DNA of 64,000 bases, taken from positions 868,001 to 932,000 of the forward strand of contig CAVVFX010000002.1 in NCBI GenBank assembly GCA_963747535.1, in the 5' to 3' direction. This document shows, piece after piece, positions 38,176 to 47,686 of this stretch. The DNA comes from CAVVFX01 sp963747535 (GTDB lineage: Bacteria > Acidobacteriota > Terriglobia > Bryobacterales > Bryobacteraceae). How positions within the stretch are numbered: position 1 is the first letter of the stretch; each line of letters begins with the position of its first letter. The position numbers were made by a program, and so were the translations under genes. The notes under the pieces are model-generated. The model saw nothing but the letters and a program-made list of their open reading frames with translations. It was not told the origin of the DNA and ran no database searches.

Positions 38176-38540
38176 TATTTCATCTCGATCACGAGTGTTC
38201 GATAGGGTTGATTGCCGATATTGGTGAGTACGGGCGCGTCCTCGCCCTTATTGTGCCAGATGACGTCACCGGATTTATGCTCGCGGATCTCTTTCGCGCC
38301 GGTCTGCGAGTCGAGGCGCTGGTACCGGCAATCGTCCAGAAAGACGATGGCCTGGTCCGTTGGCCGGGTGTAACGGGGGCGCGGCTGATTGGGTGCGTAA
38401 ACGATCTCGGAGACACGGATACGCGCGTTCTCGAATTTGGCCTGGCCGGGCGAATGAGCTTGCGGCGCCCAGCCCAGGGCCGCGAGGGCCAGGATCGTAA
38501 GGACCACGGAAACCGCGGCCGTACAGATCAGTTTTGGCAT
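38175..38540 (-). CDS. Exported or membrane-anchored cupin-fold small protein
   Basis: This protein of 121 residues starts with a hydrophobic segment (AAVSVVLTILALAALGW), either a signal peptide or an anchor. The remainder has the pattern of a short beta-barrel of the cupin class: FENARIRVSEIVYAPNQ, AIVFLDDCRYQRLDS, HKSGDVIWHNKGEDAPVLTN and YRTLVIEMK. The usual metal-ligand histidines of motif 1 are missing, so it is probably a binding rather than a catalytic protein. Its stop overlaps the DUF2961 start by one base (TAATG). It is the first gene of the operon and is divergent from glgC. Confidence 0.8.
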   Translation of the reverse strand: MPKLICTAAVSVVLTILALAALGWAPQAHSPGQAKFENARIRVSEIVYAPNQPRPRYTRPTDQAIVFLDDCRYQRLDSQTGAKEIREHKSGDVIWHNKGEDAPVLTNIGNQPYRTLVIEMK

Positions 38541-38655
38541 TTCGTCACCTCAGAGACACTTTTCCAGCGACTTCAAACGTATCATAAGCTTTTTGTCCTG
38601 CCAACAGGATTTTTCTGTTGCTATGAGACGTTTCTTATTGCACAATGGCCTTGCC

Positions 38656-39909
38656 ATGCGAGTTAGCGTTTTGGGAATCGTTCTTGCCGGAGGTAAGGGA
38701 ACCCGCCTTTACCCACTGACCAAGGAACGGGCCAAGCCCGCCGTTCCATTCGGGGGAAAGTACCGCATCATCGACTTTGTCCTGAGCAACTTTATCAATT
38801 CCGGCATTTATTCGTTGTATGTGCTGACACAGTTCAGAAGCCAGTCGTTGCTGCAGCACTTAAATGAAGGCTGGCAATTCGGCAATATGCTGCGGCACCA
38901 GTTCATTATCCCGGTGCCGGCCCAAATGCGGTCGCCGGGAGAGACATGGTATCAAGGCACCGCGGACGCCATCTACCAGAATATGAATCTTCTGGAACAG
39001 GCCAAGCCGGACGTGGTCGCGATCTTCGGCGGCGACCACATCTACCGGATGAATATCGCCAGCATGATTGAATACCACGAGAGCCGGAAGGCCGCGGCGA
39101 CGGTCGCGGCGATTCCGGTGGAGAAGGAGTGGGCGCGCGAGTTCGGAGTCATCGAAACGGATGACGACGGCCGGATAGTCGATTTCCACGAGAAGAAGGC
39201 GGACGCGCCCACGATCCCCGGGGATCCGAGCCGCGTGTACGCCTCCATGGGCAACTATATCTTCTCGACCGACGTCCTGCTGCGGGAACTGGCGAACGAC
39301 GCCGCGGACGAGGAAAGCTCGCACGATTTCGGGCGCGATATTCTGCCTTCGCTGATAAAGCGCGAAGCGGTTGTCGCCTACGATTTTCAGACCAACAAGA
39401 TCCCCGGCGAACGGCCGGAGGATGGCAGCTATTGGCGCGACGTCGGAACGATAGACGCTTATTACGAGGCCAACATGGACCTGCGTGCGGTTAAGCCCGC
39501 GTTAAATCTCTATAACCGGCAGTGGCCGCTGCGTACCAGCGGGTTCCCCGACCCCCCGGCAAAATTCACCTTTGACGACGAAAACCGCAGAGGGATCGCC
39601 ATCGATAGCGTCTGTTCGGGAGGCTGTATTCTCTCGGGGGGAACGGTGAAAAACTCGGTGCTGGCCCGTGGCGTCAAAGTTCACGCCGGCGCAGTCGTGG
39701 AGGATTCGATTATTCTCGACAACTGCGACATCGGCCGCCGTGCCCACATCAAAAGGGCCATTCTCGATAAGAATGTTCGAGTCCAGCCCGACACGCGGAT
39801 CGGCTTCGATCTCGCGGCGGATAGCAAGCGCTACCACGTCACGGAGAGCGGAATTGTGGTTGTAGAGGGTAATCGTTCACCGGTGGAAGTCGCCGGCATC
39901 AACGTGTAA
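38656..39909 (+). CDS. glgC: Glucose-1-phosphate adenylyltransferase (ADP-glucose pyrophosphorylase)
   Basis: The enzyme makes ADP-glucose from ATP and glucose 1-phosphate, the committed step of bacterial glycogen synthesis. The nucleotidyltransferase motif GIVLAGGKGTRLYPLTKERA is at residues 8-27, followed by KPAVPFGGKYRIIDFVLSN, WYQGTADAIYQN, IFGGDHIYRMN (catalytic Asp), FHEKK, and DVGTIDAYYEANMDL. The C-terminal left-handed beta-helix (about 300-400) carries the hexapeptide pattern, with SGGTVKNSVLARGVKVHAGA. ATG at 38656 was chosen over upstream starts because the first strand begins six residues later. Length 417 is normal. Confidence 0.95.
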   Translation: MRVSVLGIVLAGGKGTRLYPLTKERAKPAVPFGGKYRIIDFVLSNFINSGIYSLYVLTQFRSQSLLQHLNEGWQFGNMLRHQFIIPVPAQMRSPGETWYQGTADAIYQNMNLLEQAKPDVVAIFGGDHIYRMNIASMIEYHESRKAAATVAAIPVEKEWAREFGVIETDDDGRIVDFHEKKADAPTIPGDPSRVYASMGNYIFSTDVLLRELANDAADEESSHDFGRDILPSLIKREAVVAYDFQTNKIPGERPEDGSYWRDVGTIDAYYEANMDLRAVKPALNLYNRQWPLRTSGFPDPPAKFTFDDENRRGIAIDSVCSGGCILSGGTVKNSVLARGVKVHAGAVVEDSIILDNCDIGRRAHIKRAILDKNVRVQPDTRIGFDLAADSKRYHVTESGIVVVEGNRSPVEVAGINV

Positions 39910-39919
39910 GACTGAAGTT

Positions 39920-40435
39920 ATGGCTACCGCGACTTTCACTCCGATCGAAGAGTACCTGTCGAAATCGTGGAGTCCGGACCGCGAATATATCGATGGCGAG
40001 GTGTGTGAACGGAACTTGGGCGAATTTGATCATGCGAATCTTCAGACCGTGCTAGCCGCGTGGCTCCACGGTCGGCGGCGCAAGTGGAATATTCGGGTTG
40101 TCGTCGAACAACGCGTACAGGTCTCCGCAAGGCGTTTTCGTATTCCCGATGTATCGGTCCTCTCGACGGACTGGCCAGTTGAGCAGATTATCAGGCGACC
40201 ACCGCTGATTTGCATCGAGGTTCTTTCGAAAGTCGATACGGTTGGCAGCTATCGGGATCGCGTCGCCGATTACGTCGCCATGGGCGTCCCAAACATCTGG
40301 CTATTCGATCCCGAACGCCGGGAAGTTTGGACTTGCACGAATGACTCGATGATCAAGGTCACCGGAGACGTGTTGACCGCCTCCGGGACCGAAATCATAA
40401 TCCCGCTCGCTGAGATCTGGGCCGATCTCGACTGA
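39920..40435 (+). CDS. Uma2-family (DUF820) putative restriction-endonuclease-like protein
   Basis: The 171 residues fit the Uma2 fold, a PD-(D/E)XK-like domain: PIEEYLSKSWSPDREYIDGE, VVVEQRVQVSARRFRIPDVS (acidic residue in the PDVSVL strand), PPLICIEVLSK (the IEVLS strand with catalytic-type Glu), RDRVADYVAMGVPNIWLFDP and REVWTCTN. The family is abundant in cyanobacteria and acidobacteria; function is unproven, and endonuclease activity is inferred from the fold. The start is 10 bp after glgC, so it is likely read from the same transcript although functionally unrelated. Confidence 0.87.
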   Translation: MATATFTPIEEYLSKSWSPDREYIDGEVCERNLGEFDHANLQTVLAAWLHGRRRKWNIRVVVEQRVQVSARRFRIPDVSVLSTDWPVEQIIRRPPLICIEVLSKVDTVGSYRDRVADYVAMGVPNIWLFDPERREVWTCTNDSMIKVTGDVLTASGTEIIIPLAEIWADLD

Positions 40436-40441
40436 CGGAAG

Positions 40442-43400
40442 TTACCAACTCAGACGAAGCATCAGGTTCATCAACGGCTCGCCGTTGAGGCTGGCAGTCG
40501 CTACGTCGGACGTGATCTTTCCGAACAACTGCGGATTCTTGAAATCCACCGTGGCGTATGGTGCGGAGAAACCGAAATTGTGGAACGGATTCTGGAAGTC
40601 GTAGCGTAACTGCAGAATGATGCGCTCAGTGATCCGGAAGTTTTTCTTGGCCGAGAGCATCGAGTAGTAAGACGCCGGTCCGGTCAGGATGTTGCGTCCC
40701 GCATCGCCAGGCGTGAACGGCGCCGGCGGAGCGAATGCGGAGATGTTGCAGAGTGGAGCTACACAGTTCGCATAGCTGGCGGGCGACCCGCCGGATGCCC
40801 CGACCAGCGCGTATTCGGCGGACTGATTGAAGCGGCTGGGCCCGATGTCGTAGCCCAATCCGAATTGGGACATGGTCGGCGTGGCGACCAGGTTTGGAAC
40901 GCGCGCGCCGATGTTCGTCGGGTAGTAGTTGTAGGGGCTGTTGGCGAAGGTGAAGCCGAACGGATTGCCGGTAGCGACGGTCTGAATCCAGGACAGATCG
41001 TAACCGCCGATGACGTAGTCAAGGAAGCCTCCGCGGTTCATATAGTGCCTGCCTTTGCCGACGGGCAGTTCGTAGGTGGCGCTGGTAACGAACCTGTGGC
41101 GCATGTCGTAGCCGGCCCGTCCTTTATTCAAGTTGCGATCTGAGATGGGGGCTACGCCGGTGCAGGTGCCGTAATCCGAGTCACAGTCGTCCAGCGCTTT
41201 CGAGTAAGTGTAGAACGAATCCACGATCAGGCCATTGGAATAGCGCTTCGAATACTGGATCGTGCCGGCGTCGTAGCTGGAGTGGCCGGTGTTGGCCATG
41301 TGCGTAATAGTGCCGAACTGCGGATAGGGCAGGTAGGCTTGTGTGTTGGCGAAGGCCGCATTCTGGAGGGCCGGATTGCCGGCGCCGAAATTCGTCGGGA
41401 AGGCGTTGATATTCCAGCTTTCCACCAGATGAACGCCGACCGATCCAGAATAGAAAGCTTTGAAGAGATTATTTGCGCTGATCTGGTACTCCGCGGTGAC
41501 GTTCCAATTCATGACGTAGCCGGGATGCAGCGTGGGGTCCATCCAGGTGATATTGCGCGAACCGTAGTTCGTGCCGACGTACTGGGCAGTGCCGTTGGGC
41601 TGAATATTATAAACTACCGGCGCCGGGCCCTGGCTCAGCTGAAACAGCGGCAGCGGGTTGTTGGACAGGCGCTGCTGGACCACCTGAGCCTGGTACTCGT
41701 CGAATTGCATTCCCTGATTCGGCCATCGGATATCGACAGTATTGAGTCCGAAGCCGCCCCGGAATACCCATTTCTCGAGGGGATGGTACGCCATGCCGAA
41801 GCGGGGCTGGAAGTTCTTGAGATCCCGATTATTCAAATTTCCCGTCGGGTGGATCACGGCGCCCATCATCCCGGTCAAAGAATCGATGGTGGTGGGGCTG
41901 AAATTGCTCTCTTGGCCATGGGCTGTGTGATACGGGCTCTCGGTGGACCAGCGAAGGCCAAGGTTGAGAGTCAGCTTCCTGGAAAACTTCCAGTCGTCCT
42001 GGAAATAGAAGCTGTTGATCGATTCCCGCGGCTGCCACGTGTTGGTATAGGTGCTGAAGTTTACTGCAGACACCGAGCCCAGTTCGAGTCCCGCGAAGGT
42101 GTTGCCGGTGTTCGGGATGGGTTGCCCATTGGCCTGGAGTCCGGCCGTCGTGTTGGCAAAATTGAATTGGCCGCTGGGGTAACCCTGCTGGTAGAAGTTA
42201 TCCGTGAATAGGAGGACCTCATAACCCATTTTGAAGGCATGGTCGCCATAGACTTTGCTGAAGTCATCGCGCAAAGTCTCAACCTGCCGGATCTGTCTGG
42301 TCGCGCCTTGGACGGTCAGACCGTACAGTTGCGGATAATCCGGGGCGCTTGTATAGGTGCCCGGGCCAAGCGCGGTAGGGCTAAAAGCAGGCATCAGCGC
42401 CGGGCTGATGTTGGGAATGCCCAAAGTGGCGCCCCAGTTCTGGTTTTCAGACGGTACAAAAAAGTCGTTGCGGGGCCGGAAGAAGCTCACCCGAAATTCG
42501 TCGAGCGCGGTTGGACTGAAAACATAAGTGGCGCCGGCGGAGGAGTTCTGTTGAGTAGCCGGCGCGTTATAACCGGTAGTGCCGTCGAACACCCCTACCT
42601 GAATGCTGGTGGGCCGTTCCAGCCCGTTCTCATGGTTATAGGTCCAGCTTCCGTAGAGCCTGAACTTCGAATTCACCTGATGATCGACGCGTTCGGAAAA
42701 GTCCTCGAAGTACGTGCGCGAGGGCGGATCGTAGGTGAAATTGCTGACCGGGCCGGTGCTGCTGAAGGAACCGGGCATGTTTGGTGGGCGCCAGATGTTA
42801 TAGGAGAGGATTTTCACGTACACCGGGTCGAACCGGCTGGCCGGGAGCACGTTGGTTGGAAATGGATCCCGGGTCCAGGTGCCGTCCGCGTTCTGACGCG
42901 TCGTGGCGGGGTCGTAGAGTGGCTGTCCGGCGCCGCCGAAGGTGAAGTCTCCGTGCAGTTCGGCCGGCGTGGGCGTGACGCTGGTATAAGCTTGGGTCTT
43001 CTTCTCGATCAATTTGCTGTAACCGGAATACCAGAACGTCTTATTTCGGCCGTTATAAACCTTAGGGATGACGACCGGGCCGCCGCCGTTTCCATCCGGC
43101 ATCATGAACCAGGCCGGCACGCCGTTGGGGTTGCCGGGTTGCGGTTGCGCCGTGGTGTACAAGTTGAAATACTCGCGATGCGTCATGATGCGGGTGCGGC
43201 CGTAGTCGGAAACGGCCCCGTGAAACCCGTTGGTGCCGCTCTTCTTGACGGTAGTTATGACGCCGCTGGCAGAATGCCCATATTCGGCGGGAAGAATTCC
43301 CGTGAGAACCTTGACCTCGTCCACGGAATTCATGATGGGTTTAATTACCAGGTTTTGGCTGGTCAGCGGGTCATTGGCGAACACGCCATCCTCGAACGTT

Positions 43401-43975
43401 GCCGTTCCGGAAGTGCGCTGGCCATTCACGTTAAAAGCGCTCAAACCGTTAGTTCCGCCGGTGGTCTGGTTGCTCACGCCCGGCACGATGGACAGGGTGT
43501 TGGTAATGTAGCGCTGATACATGTTCAGCTTGTACAGTTGGCTTCCCTCGGTAACGGTACCGGTGGTAGACGTCTCGGTTTCGAGCAGCGTACCCTGAGC
43601 CTGCACTTCGACGGAGTCAGTGACCGCGCCGACTTGCATCGTCGCATCGACGGGTAAGACGTCTCCGACCCTGAGCGTGAGGTTCTCCCGAACCATGCGC
43701 TTAAAGCCTGGCGCTTCAAGCGTAACCGTGTACGGTCCGGGCGGTAGCGATTCAACGCGGTAAATGCCGTCCTTGTTGGTGACCGATGTGTAGTGGAAAC
43801 TTGTCGCTGTTTGGTTGATCGAGACTTGAACATTCGGCATGGCCGCACCGCTGGAGTCAACGACAGTCCCCGTGATGGTGCCGGTATCGGCTTGAGGGAA
43901 AGCGACGAAGACCAGGCCAAGAAAAAGAGCCGGGAAGAGCAACAACGACGTGGCTTTGCTGTACGAACCCTGCAT
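40442..43975 (-). CDS. Oar-like TonB-dependent receptor
   Basis: A signal peptide (SLLLFPALFLGLVFVAFPQA) leads into a carboxypeptidase-regulatory-like domain (about 35-115: TGTITGTVVDSSGAAMPNVQ, YRVESLPPGPYTVTLEAPGF), then a plug-like segment and a long outer-membrane barrel to residue 1177, ending in the aromatic C-terminus RLSW. The plug region contains GTATFEDGVFANDPLTSQNL and the hallmark EVKVLTGILPAEYGHSASGV. Such proteins occur in large families in Solibacter and probably import glycans or peptides using TonB energy. An AGGAG box lies 6-7 bases before the ATG. A hairpin (43999-44021) sits in the 5' leader. The ligand is unknown. Confidence 0.92.
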   Translation of the reverse strand: MQGSYSKATSLLLFPALFLGLVFVAFPQADTGTITGTVVDSSGAAMPNVQVSINQTATSFHYTSVTNKDGIYRVESLPPGPYTVTLEAPGFKRMVRENLTLRVGDVLPVDATMQVGAVTDSVEVQAQGTLLETETSTTGTVTEGSQLYKLNMYQRYITNTLSIVPGVSNQTTGGTNGLSAFNVNGQRTSGTATFEDGVFANDPLTSQNLVIKPIMNSVDEVKVLTGILPAEYGHSASGVITTVKKSGTNGFHGAVSDYGRTRIMTHREYFNLYTTAQPQPGNPNGVPAWFMMPDGNGGGPVVIPKVYNGRNKTFWYSGYSKLIEKKTQAYTSVTPTPAELHGDFTFGGAGQPLYDPATTRQNADGTWTRDPFPTNVLPASRFDPVYVKILSYNIWRPPNMPGSFSSTGPVSNFTYDPPSRTYFEDFSERVDHQVNSKFRLYGSWTYNHENGLERPTSIQVGVFDGTTGYNAPATQQNSSAGATYVFSPTALDEFRVSFFRPRNDFFVPSENQNWGATLGIPNISPALMPAFSPTALGPGTYTSAPDYPQLYGLTVQGATRQIRQVETLRDDFSKVYGDHAFKMGYEVLLFTDNFYQQGYPSGQFNFANTTAGLQANGQPIPNTGNTFAGLELGSVSAVNFSTYTNTWQPRESINSFYFQDDWKFSRKLTLNLGLRWSTESPYHTAHGQESNFSPTTIDSLTGMMGAVIHPTGNLNNRDLKNFQPRFGMAYHPLEKWVFRGGFGLNTVDIRWPNQGMQFDEYQAQVVQQRLSNNPLPLFQLSQGPAPVVYNIQPNGTAQYVGTNYGSRNITWMDPTLHPGYVMNWNVTAEYQISANNLFKAFYSGSVGVHLVESWNINAFPTNFGAGNPALQNAAFANTQAYLPYPQFGTITHMANTGHSSYDAGTIQYSKRYSNGLIVDSFYTYSKALDDCDSDYGTCTGVAPISDRNLNKGRAGYDMRHRFVTSATYELPVGKGRHYMNRGGFLDYVIGGYDLSWIQTVATGNPFGFTFANSPYNYYPTNIGARVPNLVATPTMSQFGLGYDIGPSRFNQSAEYALVGASGGSPASYANCVAPLCNISAFAPPAPFTPGDAGRNILTGPASYYSMLSAKKNFRITERIILQLRYDFQNPFHNFGFSAPYATVDFKNPQLFGKITSDVATASLNGEPLMNLMLRLSW

Positions 43976-44000
43976 GGAAAACTCCTGCCTTTCAAGCGAT

Positions 44001-44021
44001 AACCGGCGCCCAGGGCCGGTT
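44001..44021 (-). promoter_or_regulatory. Leader hairpin of the TonB receptor gene
   Basis: AACCGGC and GCCGGTT (7-bp arms, 7-base loop) lie about 25 bp upstream of the receptor ATG on its coding strand, just before the AGGAG box. The position suits translational control or RNA stability. No known riboswitch pattern was recognised. Confidence 0.35.
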
Positions 44022-44096
44022 TGTCTGGAAATGTTAGCACCTATTTCTGACTTTTAGAAGAGGATTGTTCGGTGCATCACGGTGAAGACCTGACAG

Positions 44097-44116
44097 ACCG
44101 TGCGCCTTCGCACGGT
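44097..44116. other. Perfect 8-bp hairpin between two minus-strand genes
   Basis: ACCGTGCG-cctt-CGCACGGT forms a strong stem. It lies 46 bp after the stop of the DUF3604 gene's neighbour region and upstream of the receptor leader. No T tract follows on either strand, so an intrinsic terminator is not supported. Confidence 0.35.
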
Positions 44117-44162
44117 TCAAGTCCTTTAAGGGCGATCCGGGGTGCGGCAGAGGCGTGCCGGA

Positions 44163-46676
44163 TTACTTGTAGGTCACGAACCACGGGCTGGTCCAGGCGA
44201 TTTCCGGATCGCCCGTGGGGTTCTCCGTGTCCGTCTGGAATACGCGCAAGTAGTAGTAAGTCTTGCCGGCCTGCGCGTCCGTGTCCTGGAAATGGAGCGT
44301 CGTGCTGCGGCTGTTTGGCCGTGTCGTAAAGATATACTTACCGTTCTTCACGACGTCGACCCGCAGAATGGTATCCGGCGCAGCGATTTGCGCCTCGATC
44401 CCGGGTCCCTTCCCGGCCGTCGCGTTGATCTGCTCACCCACCATGTGCCCGTCGGCCGTGGCTTTCACGACCATCTCGTCGCTGCCCGCGTACGTGCGGC
44501 GCGCCAACATGCCGTCAAACAGCCCCTCGCGATTCTCCTTCGACGCCCATACACAAGCCCAGCTGTTGTGCGTTGAGCCGTGATCGCTGAAGGAAACGAA
44601 GCCGTAGAGATTCCCGCGGTTCAGAGCGTCCTGGGCAAAATGTCCCTTCTCGGCGATCTGCGAATTGCCGCGTTTCTCGCCCGCTGCCAAATTCCACGCT
44701 TCATAGCTGGAGCGTGCGCCCTGGTAGATCTCGAGCAGGCAATCGAACGGCGGATTGTCCCACAGGAAACTTCCGATCGGCTGGCTCTGTTCGCCAAAAG
44801 TATGGGGGACAATGACGACCTTCTGTCCTTCCTGCTGGAACACGTTGGCCTTCACCCACTCCCAAAGGTTAGGCGGCAGATTGTCTTCCTGCTTGTTCAC
44901 GCGATCCGCGATACGCAACGGCGCGCCGCGCTTCAGGAACAGCATGTTGCGATGTCCGGAGGGCGCGTTGAGGCTGTGTTCATAGCTATAGACGCCGATG
45001 AAGACCGGCGGATGCGACATCAGGTCCACGGTCTTTTGCGTGTACCACCACTGGTAGTCGCGCAAGCCATCGGGCCAGTTCGAAACCACTTCGTTGTGAT
45101 CGGAGGTGCCGAGCCAGTCGAGTTGGGCTGCATCCATGGCGTAGCGGTAGGTGTCGAGAACGGAGCCATCCACACCGCTGTGGCCGCGGATATCGGTGTG
45201 ACGGTGGGCATCGCCCATCAACAGGCGATAGGTCTGGCCGTTACGGGACATGGTGGCACGCGGCCGCAGTGCAGGCTTGGTTTGCGGCGGCGGAAGCTGG
45301 AGATCGTCGAATTTCACAACCGGCGGTCCGTCGCCTTTGGTCAGCTTCGACACATAGACGTTGTAGTGCAACGCATGCATCGGGCTGGTGGGCAGAACGG
45401 TCTGCGACCGGCCGTCGCTGGCATACCCGACCGCGAGCCCGCCGTCCGGAGATTGCACCAGTGAAGCGTGCTGCGTATTATGTCCTGAACTCTGGCTGAA
45501 GCGGACCGGCGTCGACCACTTGTCGCCTGACAGCCGCGTCGCATAGAAATGATAAATCTCATTAGGTTGCGGAAACGTCCAGTGGCGGAAGACCATCCAG
45601 AGCGCGCCGCTCGAATCGAACGAAAGGTGCGGAAGTTCCGCGAACCGCGCGGCCCGGCCGTCCAGGATCGCACTCAAATCCGCCCCGGGAGCCTGCACCC
45701 GCCCATTGGCGTATACGCGCAACCCGATCTTGCGCGAGTAGTGCAGGCCGCGACTGCCGGGCGCGGCGCTGACTTTGGAAAAGTCCTTGCCCCAGTTCTG
45801 ATCCGCCTCATCCCACGCGACCCACACACGGTCCTGGTCATCCACTGCGACGGACGTGTGGAACTGCGCGGCCGGCTCGGTGGTTATGGCGATCACGTTT
45901 CCGAGCTTTGGCTTGGCCGGGCGGCCATCGAACGAACGGAGATAAACGTCGTAGTTACCGGTCTTGTAGCCGTCCCACGAGATCCAGGCGGTTCCATTGC
46001 GATCGAGCGCGACGGCCGGGTCCCAATCGTCGAACTGGAGCTTCGCTTTGTCCTCGGAGATGCGCGTTTCCGGACCCCAGCGCTTGCTGTAGCGCCGCGC
46101 AAAGACGTCCCCATTCAAGTTGCGGAAAGACTGCCAGACGACGGTTACATTTCCGGCGGCGTCGGACACGGCTCGTGCGTTGAAGTCGCTGAAGCGCGCG
46201 GTGGTGAGACGTTCCGGCCTGGAGATCTTGCCTTCGTTCGAGATAGTGGCGCTAAACAGATCGAAGTTGCCGTCCGACTGCCCGGACCAAAGAGCCATCA
46301 CGCCGTCCGGTAGCGCGACGATGGTTGGTGAATAGTGGTCCCAGTTACCGTCCCGAATTTCCATGGCCGCTTGCCAGGCTCCATTGCCCGGCCTCCGCGA
46401 GACCAGCACGCGGTCGGCATCCTTGTCGTTCCATTCGATCCAGATGGCCCACTCGGAGCCGTCGCTGCCGGACGTGATGGCAGGCCAATCGCCCTGTTTG
46501 CCGGGATCGCTGACCCGGTCGCCGGAGATCTCGCCGGCGATGGTGAGGGGCCCCATATCGGCCGCAACCGCACCTTCCGGATTCGGTGAATTGGGATTAT
46601 TCTTCTTTTTGGCCTGTTGAGCCGGCAGCGACACGGTGCAGAGCAGCAGGATAGCCGCGACTGAAGTCTTGCGCAA
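44163..46676 (-). CDS. Exported DUF3604 (PHP-like) protein with N-terminal propeller
   Basis: The start is set at TTG (46676), preceded by a GAGGG box, because the signal peptide (RKTSVAAILLLCTVSLPAQ) begins there; a longer frame upstream has none. Residues 60-460 form a beta-propeller-like region with repeated W-D-D/N units (SEWAIWIEWNDKDADRVLVS, AWISWDGYKTGNYDVYLRSF, VWVAWDEADQNWG). Residues 480-837 are a DUF3604 domain related to PHP metallo-hydrolases, with GDAHRHTDIRGHSG, LDWLGTSDHNEV, GVYSYEHS and VSFSDHGSTHNSW. The many His and Asp residues are expected metal ligands. The substrate is unknown. It is divergent from the DUF4159 gene. Confidence 0.87.
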   Translation of the reverse strand: MRKTSVAAILLLCTVSLPAQQAKKKNNPNSPNPEGAVAADMGPLTIAGEISGDRVSDPGKQGDWPAITSGSDGSEWAIWIEWNDKDADRVLVSRRPGNGAWQAAMEIRDGNWDHYSPTIVALPDGVMALWSGQSDGNFDLFSATISNEGKISRPERLTTARFSDFNARAVSDAAGNVTVVWQSFRNLNGDVFARRYSKRWGPETRISEDKAKLQFDDWDPAVALDRNGTAWISWDGYKTGNYDVYLRSFDGRPAKPKLGNVIAITTEPAAQFHTSVAVDDQDRVWVAWDEADQNWGKDFSKVSAAPGSRGLHYSRKIGLRVYANGRVQAPGADLSAILDGRAARFAELPHLSFDSSGALWMVFRHWTFPQPNEIYHFYATRLSGDKWSTPVRFSQSSGHNTQHASLVQSPDGGLAVGYASDGRSQTVLPTSPMHALHYNVYVSKLTKGDGPPVVKFDDLQLPPPQTKPALRPRATMSRNGQTYRLLMGDAHRHTDIRGHSGVDGSVLDTYRYAMDAAQLDWLGTSDHNEVVSNWPDGLRDYQWWYTQKTVDLMSHPPVFIGVYSYEHSLNAPSGHRNMLFLKRGAPLRIADRVNKQEDNLPPNLWEWVKANVFQQEGQKVVIVPHTFGEQSQPIGSFLWDNPPFDCLLEIYQGARSSYEAWNLAAGEKRGNSQIAEKGHFAQDALNRGNLYGFVSFSDHGSTHNSWACVWASKENREGLFDGMLARRTYAGSDEMVVKATADGHMVGEQINATAGKGPGIEAQIAAPDTILRVDVVKNGKYIFTTRPNSRSTTLHFQDTDAQAGKTYYYLRVFQTDTENPTGDPEIAWTSPWFVTYK

Positions 46677-46798
46677 AGGAAGCCCTCGTTCAACGAAACT
46701 ATCACAGTTCCCGGCTGGGACCGGCACACCGTAACGTGCCGCCCCGCCCGTCCGCCCGAGTCCCAAGTTAACTTGCTATGCTTGGGGCAAGGCAGCAA

Positions 46799-47632
46799 AT
46801 GGGCATGCGGAAAGCGTTACTGATCGCAGCAGTCGCGGCGGCCTTTCTGGGCACACTCTTCGCCTTCCAACGGCCCTTCCGGCAATACCAGGGAGTGGAA
46901 TATCGCAGCTTCGAACTCCCGTCCGACTACCAGGAAAAGACCGAATGGGTCTTCGCCCGCCTCATGTACCCTCCTGGACCCAACGATGGTTATCGCGGCC
47001 GCTATGATGGCGACTGGCGTGATGGCCTCTCGCTGTGGACCCAGGACTATCCGCGCGCCGACCGGCATTTCTCGGAAGCCGTCCGGCGGCTGACGCGCAT
47101 CCATGTCCGGTCCGCCGAACAGCCGGTCAACCTGGAAGACGGCGACGACGCCTACAACTGGCCCTGGCTGTACGCCGTCCAGGTCGGCGAATGGGGACTG
47201 ACCGCTGAACAGGCCAGGATCATGCGCGAGTATCTGCTGCGCGGCGGTTTCTTCATGGCCGACGATTTTCACGGCAGCTTCGAATGGCAGATGTTCGAGC
47301 AACGCATCAAGCAGGTGTTTCCAGACCGGCCAATCATCGAAATTCCCGATAATGACCCGATCTTTCACACGGTCTACGACCTGAACGACCGCTATCAGAT
47401 CCCCGGCTCAGAGCACCTCGGCCAAGGCTACAAGGGGTCCGGCGGTGACGGTAAGGGCGCGCACTGGCGCGGCATCTACGATGACAAAGGCCGTATCATG
47501 ATCGCGATTTCGTTTAACTCGGACGTCGGAGATTCGTGGGAGTGGGCGGACGAGCCGGAGTATCCCGAGAAGTTTTCCGCCCTCGGCATCCGGATCGGCG
47601 TGAATTATATCGTGTATGCCATGACGCACTAG
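46799..47632 (+). CDS. Exported DUF4159 protein
   Basis: ATG at 46799 has an AAGG box 6 bases upstream and opens the signal peptide GMRKALLIAAVAAAFLGTLF. The domain of about 250 residues fits DUF4159, a glutamine-amidotransferase-like fold often placed near multiprotein envelope systems: EYRSFELPSDYQEKTEWVFA, LSLWTQDYPRADRHFSEAVR, LRGGFFMADDFHGSFEWQMF, EIPDNDPIFHTVYDL and IRIGVNYIVYAMTH. There is no Cys nucleophile in the GGFFMADDF turn, so it is likely a binding rather than an amidotransferase protein. It is probably periplasmic. Confidence 0.88.
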   Translation: MGMRKALLIAAVAAAFLGTLFAFQRPFRQYQGVEYRSFELPSDYQEKTEWVFARLMYPPGPNDGYRGRYDGDWRDGLSLWTQDYPRADRHFSEAVRRLTRIHVRSAEQPVNLEDGDDAYNWPWLYAVQVGEWGLTAEQARIMREYLLRGGFFMADDFHGSFEWQMFEQRIKQVFPDRPIIEIPDNDPIFHTVYDLNDRYQIPGSEHLGQGYKGSGGDGKGAHWRGIYDDKGRIMIAISFNSDVGDSWEWADEPEYPEKFSALGIRIGVNYIVYAMTH

Positions 47633-47686
47633 CTTCGGTCCCGCCCCGGAGCTCCAGGCCGGGGCCGTCCGCCCGACGAGTACCTG

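Noticed and set aside
41282..42211. 309-codon plus-strand frame
   Set aside because: Also antisense to the same receptor and without recognisable features.
42239..43657. 472-codon frame on the plus strand opposite the TonB receptor
   Set aside because: It is the antisense shadow of a receptor with clear domains; the translation has no family-like motifs.
44097..44116. Intrinsic terminator
   Set aside because: The stem is strong, but no T tract follows on either strand.
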